Source: CAZQYC01 sp043746555 (GTDB lineage: Bacteria; Pseudomonadota; Gammaproteobacteria; Steroidobacterales; Steroidobacteraceae). From it: a stretch of DNA of 10,687 bases. Shown here in pieces: positions 7,027-10,687 of this stretch (position 1 is the stretch's first letter; every line of letters begins with the position of its first letter). The notes under the pieces are model-generated. The model did no database searches, was not told where the DNA came from, and worked only from the letters and a program-made list of their open reading frames with translations. The DNA lies in NCBI GenBank assembly GCA_043746555.1, contig JAYTQU010000040.1, forward strand, positions 1-10,687. The letters are read 5' to 3'. Position numbers and translations under genes: made by a program.

Positions 7027-7359
7027 ATGAGCAATTCATCCATTGTGAAAACCACGGACGCCAGTTTTAAGCAGGATGTCCTCGATGCCGCGGGGCCCGT
7101 GCTCGTGGACTTCTGGGCAGAATGGTGCGGGCCGTGCAAAGCGATCGCGCCGTTACTCGACGAAGTCGCCGCCGAGTATCAAGGCAAGCTTACTGTCGCC
7201 AAACTCAACGCCGATGAAAATCCGATGACGCCGCAACGCTTGGGCGTGCGCAGTCTGCCGACGTTGCTCATTATCAAGAATGGCAAGGTCGAAGGTCAAA
7301 AAGTCGGTGCGCTGCGCAAGTCGGATTTGACGGCATTTATCGAGTCGAAACTTAGGTGA
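7027..7359 (+). CDS. trxA: Thioredoxin 1
   Basis: 110 residues, a standard thioredoxin length. It reduces protein disulfides in the cytosol, being recycled by thioredoxin reductase and NADPH. Visible landmarks are VDFWA with the buried Asp D27, the active site W33-C34-G35-P36-C37-K38, the cis-proline P78 in RSLPTLL, and the KVGALRK turn (92-98) near the active site. There is no signal peptide, which supports a cytosolic place. The ATG at 7027 follows an AGAGG ribosome site (7017-7021) at 5-nt spacing; a TTG 27 bases upstream would add nine residues unlike the family. The short-chain dehydrogenase starts 87 bp downstream on the same strand. Confidence 0.97.
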   Translation: MSNSSIVKTTDASFKQDVLDAAGPVLVDFWAEWCGPCKAIAPLLDEVAAEYQGKLTVAKLNADENPMTPQRLGVRSLPTLLIIKNGKVEGQKVGALRKSDLTAFIESKLR

Positions 7360-7386
7360 TGGGTCGGATTATCCAGTCGCTTTGCT

Positions 7387-7408
7387 CGTGATGTCGCCGT
7401 GACGTCGC
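7387..7408. repeat. 11-bp tandem repeat between thioredoxin and dehydrogenase genes
   Basis: CGTGATGTCGC (7387-7397) is followed directly by CGTGACGTCGC (7398-7408), differing at one base. CTTTGC and GCAAAG flank it as a 6-bp inverted repeat (7380-7385 and 7406-7411, overlapping the repeat edge). It might form a loose hairpin that weakens read-through, but there is no T-tract. Confidence 0.45.
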
Positions 7409-7446
7409 AAAGTCTCGCAATGAATTGACAACATGAGAGAGTCCTC

Positions 7447-8214
7447 ATGACCACAACTTCTGGTCGCAAGACGGTCTTCATAACCGGCGCAAGTTCCGGT
7501 ATTGGACTTGCGTTAGCGCGTGAGTATGCGTCGCGAGGATTCGATCTAGCACTCGCAGCGCGAAGACTCGACGCTCTCGAATCGCTCAAGAGCGAGCTCA
7601 TTGCGCGTTTCGACCATCGAGTGATGACTTACGCGCTCGATGTAAAGCGCTACGACGACGTGTTCACGGTACTCAAAAGCGCAGCCAAAGAATTGGGTAG
7701 CGTGGACATTGTATATGTCAACGCGGGGATTGGCAGTGCGGGTCGAGTCGGCGACGGCCACTTCGACGAGCATCGCAACATCATCGAAACGAATGTATTG
7801 GGCGCGATGGCGACGTGCGATTCGGCCATCGCACTTTTCAAGCAGCAAGGGTTTGGGCAGCTCGCCGTAATTTCATCGGTGTCCGCATTTCGCGGCTTGC
7901 CCGGCAGCTCGGCGTACAGTGCATCGAAGGCGGCGATCGCAACTTACTCGGAAGCCATTCGCGCCGAAGTATATGGCTCTGGAATTTCAGTTACGACGAT
8001 TTTCCCGGGCTTCATCGACACGCCGATCAATCAATCGATGCCCAGTCGACCTTTTCTCATCACACCCGAACGCGGTGCAAAACTCATCGCCGATAACGTC
8101 TCGCGTCGCGCAACAACCGCCATTGTGCCGGCATGGCCTTGGGCGCTCGTTAAGTGGCTTGTCAAAGCGATTCCCATTTCCGTATTAGCCGGCGGTTCGC
8201 GCCGTCGACAATAA
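7447..8214 (+). CDS. Classical short-chain dehydrogenase/reductase
   Basis: 255 residues, typical of classical SDR enzymes, with a single Rossmann fold. TGASSGIG (13-20) is the dinucleotide-binding motif; A38-R39-R40 after the second strand suggests NADP(H) preference. NAG (92-94) stabilises the sheet. The catalytic set is N116, S144, Y157 and K161 (YSASK). PGFIDTPI (187-194) is the usual loop after the sixth strand. The tail (about 230-250) is hydrophobic with Trp and Lys residues and might touch a membrane. The substrate cannot be read from the sequence. The ATG at 7447 has a GAGAGAG ribosome site at 5-nt spacing. Its stop lies 3 bp from the stop of the convergent crotonase gene. Confidence 0.9.
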   Translation: MTTTSGRKTVFITGASSGIGLALAREYASRGFDLALAARRLDALESLKSELIARFDHRVMTYALDVKRYDDVFTVLKSAAKELGSVDIVYVNAGIGSAGRVGDGHFDEHRNIIETNVLGAMATCDSAIALFKQQGFGQLAVISSVSAFRGLPGSSAYSASKAAIATYSEAIRAEVYGSGISVTTIFPGFIDTPINQSMPSRPFLITPERGAKLIADNVSRRATTAIVPAWPWALVKWLVKAIPISVLAGGSRRRQ

Positions 8215-8217
8215 CTT

Positions 8218-9105
8218 TCACAATTTGCGGAACGCCCTATCCTTCCACCACGGAAAGAACGTCGGCATATTCTTGCTCACGCGGTCCCTGAAATTGGGTT
8301 TGCGTTTTTCCAAGAAGGCGGTAATGCCTTCGCGAGCGTCATCGGATTTGCCAAGTGCCGCGATCGCGGCGGTATCCACTTCGTGTGAGTCAAGCGGATG
8401 AGACGCGCCCAACATGCGCCACATCATATGACGCGTCATCGCAATCGACACCGACGAAGAATTATCGACGAACTCCTGCGCTAGTGCGCGCGCCGCAGGC
8501 AACAGCGCATCGGCTTCGTGCAGACTGCGGAATAGCCCGGCTGCGAGCCCTTCTTCCGATCTGAACACGCGCGCCGAATAACACCACTCAAGCGCCTTGC
8601 CGATTCCAACCAATCGCGGTAAGAACCACGATGCACAGGCTTCGGGAATAATTCCTCTGCCGGCGAACACAAAACCGATTTTTGCATTCGGGACGGCGAT
8701 ACGAATATCCATCGCCAACGTCATCGTGATGCCAACGCCCACGGCTGCGCCATTAATCACTGCGATCACCGGTTTATTGAAATCGAATATACGTCGCGTG
8801 ACTCGTCCGCCGCCATCGCCAACATAGCGCTCGCTGCTCGCTTGTGCAGCGAGATGTTCGGAGTGTTTGCCCCAGGTCTCGCCGCCGCGTTCCAAATCCG
8901 CGCCCGCGCAGAATGCTCTGCCGGCACCGGTAACAATGACGACTCTAACGTCATCGTCGACATCGGCCGCATCGAAAGCCGCGATCAGTTCGTCGGCCAT
9001 GCGACCGGTGAACGCATTCATACGATCCGGTCGATTCAAAGTGATCGTCAAAATTCGGTTTTCGATTTTGTAGCTTAATGTTTCGTAGTTCATGGAGGTA
9101 CTCAT
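8218..9105 (-). CDS. Crotonase-fold enzyme, probably enoyl-CoA isomerase-like rather than hydratase
   Basis: 295 residues, about 35 more than a typical bacterial enoyl-CoA hydratase. The CoA-binding and oxyanion-hole elements are present: AGRAFCAGAD (61-70) and NGAAVGVG (118-125). By motif alignment, the two catalytic glutamates of mitochondrial enoyl-CoA hydratase (E144 and E164 in rat) fall on T127 and F147 here, so simple hydration looks unlikely. Instead E155 in IPEACASW lies where delta3-delta2-enoyl-CoA isomerases of the Eci1/ECI2 kind place their single catalytic Glu (PEGCSS). The extra length is an insertion around 72-106 and a Trp/Phe-rich tail (270-295). Two in-frame ATGs, 9103-9105 and 9091-9093, are possible starts; neither has a ribosome site. 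The fold is certain; the reaction is inferred. Confidence 0.85.
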   Translation of the reverse strand: MSTSMNYETLSYKIENRILTITLNRPDRMNAFTGRMADELIAAFDAADVDDDVRVVIVTGAGRAFCAGADLERGGETWGKHSEHLAAQASSERYVGDGGGRVTRRIFDFNKPVIAVINGAAVGVGITMTLAMDIRIAVPNAKIGFVFAGRGIIPEACASWFLPRLVGIGKALEWCYSARVFRSEEGLAAGLFRSLHEADALLPAARALAQEFVDNSSSVSIAMTRHMMWRMLGASHPLDSHEVDTAAIAALGKSDDAREGITAFLEKRKPNFRDRVSKNMPTFFPWWKDRAFRKL

Positions 9106-9218
9106 CAGAGATTAGCGGTCACGATATCCGCCACTGTAATACATCCGTCATCGCGGCGTTATCGCGCCGTAATGCCATCGGGTAATAGTGCGTACAGTCT
9201 CCGAACAGAGGAACGATC

Positions 9219-9455
9219 ATGGATCATGCGACTCACATCAGTGTACGTTTGAAAAAATACGCCGCCACGCTCGCGACGGCCCATGCAAGACACAGCGACG
9301 ATCACGCGTTGGAGGAATGGCTCGGCTTCTGGGACGACGATAACTCGGTGTTTGCCAATGTGCGTAATTTGGAACACTGGCTGGCACAAGCAGCGCGCCA
9401 AAGCGCTCGATCGAAATCGGCGCCGGTATATCGATACACCAGTCTCACGCTATAG
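9219..9455 (+). CDS. Small protein of unknown function
   Basis: I do not recognise this 78-residue protein. It has a strong AGAGGAA ribosome site (9207-9213) five bases before the ATG, which makes it a real gene candidate rather than chance. The first half is mixed-charge and His-rich (five His in residues 1-30), the centre is acidic and aromatic (EEWLGFWDDD at 32-41), and the end is basic. It has no Cys, signal peptide or membrane segment. It probably forms two or three short helices in the cytosol. It is an isolated gene between two minus-strand genes, and its last codons overlap the end of the adenosine kinase gene by 6 bp. Confidence 0.6.
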   Translation: MDHATHISVRLKKYAATLATAHARHSDDHALEEWLGFWDDDNSVFANVRNLEHWLAQAARQSARSKSAPVYRYTSLTL

Positions 9456-10382
9456 GGCTCTTCCAAATTCTTGGCGGTAACGTGCGCCAAAGTCCTTCAT
9501 CGTGAAGAAGTGATTCTGCGGACCTTCGCTTTCGATCTTGATCGTACCGATCAACGAGGCGATGCGACCGGTGGTTTCCCAATCCAGCCCCAACTCGATT
9601 CCGTATATCAACCCGGCGCGATACGCATCGCCGCAGCCGGTCGGGTCTTTCAACGTCGTCGCCTTTGCGCAGGGAATCTCGATGCGATTTCCGTCGGCGA
9701 AAATAGTTGAACCATCGCCGCCGCGCGTCACGATCAACGCCTTCACGCGCTTAGCGATAGCATCGTCACTTAAGCCCGTGCGTTCCGACATCAATTGGCC
9801 TTCGTAGTCGTTCACTGTGACGTAGGTTGCTTTGTCGATAAAGGCTTTGAGATCGTCGCCGTCGAACATCGGCAGTCCCTGTCCCGGATCGAAGATAAAC
9901 GGAATGCCTTCCTTCGCAAATTGATCCGCGTGTTGCATCATGCCATCGCGGCCGTCCGGCGAGATCAATCCCAATGTCACACCCGCATTGGTCGGCACGC
10001 TTTGCGTGTGTGCATGATTCATTGCGCCAGGATGAAACGCCGTGATTTGATTATCGTCGAGATCGGTAGTGATGAAGGCTTGCGCGGTGAATTCGCCCGC
10101 GATGGTCTTGATGTAACGCAGATCGATGCCCTGCTGCTCCATACTCGCGCGGTACACCGCGAAGTCATGGCCGACGGTCGCCATGGGCAAACCGCTGCCG
10201 CCAAGCAATTTCAAATTGTAAGCAATGTTGCCCGCGCAGCCGCCGAAGTTGCGACGCATGCTAGGCACCAGGAACGACACATTCAACATGTGAATTTTGT
10301 CGGGCAGGATATGATCCTTGAACTTGCCGGGAAACACCATGATGTTGTCGAAGGCCATCGAGCCGCAGATGAGTGCTGTCAT
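9450..10382 (-). CDS. adoK: Adenosine kinase, bacterial PfkB/ribokinase type
   Basis: 310 residues, full length for the PfkB family. Predicted to phosphorylate adenosine to AMP with ATP in the cytosol (purine salvage). The N-terminal part (GSMAFDNIMVFPGKF, then SFLVPSMRRNFGGCAGN) closely follows the order of motifs I recall from Mycobacterium tuberculosis adenosine kinase. GGCAGN (47-52) lies in the first PfkB signature. DPTGCGDAYRAG (246-257) is the second, with the anion hole and catalytic base D252. FDPGQGL (164-170) and NDYE (191-194) are also typical. The ATG at 10380-10382 lacks a ribosome site. The dgkA gene lies 60 bp upstream on the same strand, possibly cotranscribed. Another sugar or nucleoside as substrate is possible, but the N-terminal match makes adenosine the best guess. 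Confidence 0.85.
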   Translation of the reverse strand: MTALICGSMAFDNIMVFPGKFKDHILPDKIHMLNVSFLVPSMRRNFGGCAGNIAYNLKLLGGSGLPMATVGHDFAVYRASMEQQGIDLRYIKTIAGEFTAQAFITTDLDDNQITAFHPGAMNHAHTQSVPTNAGVTLGLISPDGRDGMMQHADQFAKEGIPFIFDPGQGLPMFDGDDLKAFIDKATYVTVNDYEGQLMSERTGLSDDAIAKRVKALIVTRGGDGSTIFADGNRIEIPCAKATTLKDPTGCGDAYRAGLIYGIELGLDWETTGRIASLIGTIKIESEGPQNHFFTMKDFGARYRQEFGRAL

Positions 10383-10442
10383 AGAAAGAAGTGATGAGTG
10401 ATCGATGAGGGGGCGATGAACAAGAATAGCGTATTGTTTCGG

Positions 10443-10687
10443 TCACAGCTTCGCGAGCAGCTGCGATCCGTAGTGCGGCCACAACACCAGCACCCACACC
10501 ACGACGACGGATAGGATCGAAATTCCAACAGCGGCGGAGGCAACATCTTTGGATAGTCCCGACAGCGGATGACGTTCCAGCCCAACGCGGTCTACCACTG
10601 CTTCGATACCGCTATTCAATAGTTCGACCATCATCATCAATAGAAGCGATCCCACCAACAGTGCACGTTCGACGCCCGTTGTTCCCA
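10443..10687 (-). CDS. dgkA: Diacylglycerol kinase, C-terminal part (runs off the window)
   Basis: The frame stays open to the window edge, so only the last 80 or so codons are seen; the TGA is at 10443-10445. DgkA is a small trimeric inner-membrane enzyme that phosphorylates diacylglycerol with ATP, recycling the lipid left by osmoregulated glucan or lipopolysaccharide modification. The catalytic and nucleotide-binding signature E-L-L-N-S-G-I-E-A-V-V-D-R is present, followed by HPLSGLSKDVASAAV, both diagnostic. A hydrophobic segment before it (LLLMMMV) and one after it (ILSVVVVWVLVLW) are membrane helices 2 and 3. The first amphipathic helix and helix 1 lie outside. The adenosine kinase gene begins 60 bp downstream on the same strand. 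Confidence 0.93.
   Translation of the reverse strand, partial: GTTGVERALLVGSLLLMMMVELLNSGIEAVVDRVGLERHPLSGLSKDVASAAVGISILSVVVVWVLVLWPHYGSQLLAKL

Noticed and set aside
1..10687. Defence island, prophage, mobile element, CRISPR array or secondary-metabolite cluster
   Set aside because: No nuclease, recombinase, phage, toxin or synthase genes and no repeat-spacer pattern are present; all recognised genes are housekeeping.

Overview
The window reads as ordinary, densely packed chromosome of a Gram-negative bacterium, most likely a gammaproteobacterium. The reasons are a DgkA-type diacylglycerol kinase, a YcbB/LdtD-type L,D-transpeptidase end beside a MepK/YcbK-type Tat-exported murein peptidase, and a Sua5-type threonylcarbamoyl-AMP synthase. 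The genus cannot be named from this sequence alone. Codon use and base composition look even along the window. I see no integrase, transposase, CRISPR array, tRNA, rRNA or toxin-antitoxin pair.

Layout. Positions 1-819 hold two convergent murein genes: the 3' end of an L,D-transpeptidase (+) and a complete MepK-like endopeptidase (-). Positions 820-1027 are intergenic, with a good promoter candidate for the peptidase. Positions 1028-6768 hold three minus-strand genes. In order of transcription these are a 935-residue tandem HtrA-like protease resembling yeast Nma111, the Sua5-type synthase, and an ornithine-decarboxylase-like PLP enzyme. The decarboxylase is preceded by a 411-bp non-coding stretch rich in inverted and direct repeats. 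Positions 7027-8214 hold thioredoxin and a short-chain dehydrogenase on the plus strand, divergent from the protease. Positions 8218-9105 (-) encode a crotonase-fold enzyme whose active-site residues fit an enoyl-CoA isomerase better than a hydratase. Positions 9219-9455 (+) encode a 78-residue protein of unknown function. Positions 9450-10687 (-) hold a mycobacterial-type adenosine kinase preceded by the 3' end of dgkA.

How they work together. The transpeptidase/endopeptidase pair makes and cuts 3-3 cross-links in murein. The protease is probably an envelope quality-control enzyme. The other genes are housekeeping functions (tRNA modification, polyamine synthesis, redox, lipid and nucleoside metabolism) without an obvious shared pathway. 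No convincing undescribed multi-gene system is visible. The points most worth a second look are the bacterial Nma111-like protease, the structured leader upstream of the decarboxylase, the unusual crotonase active site and the unknown 78-residue protein.
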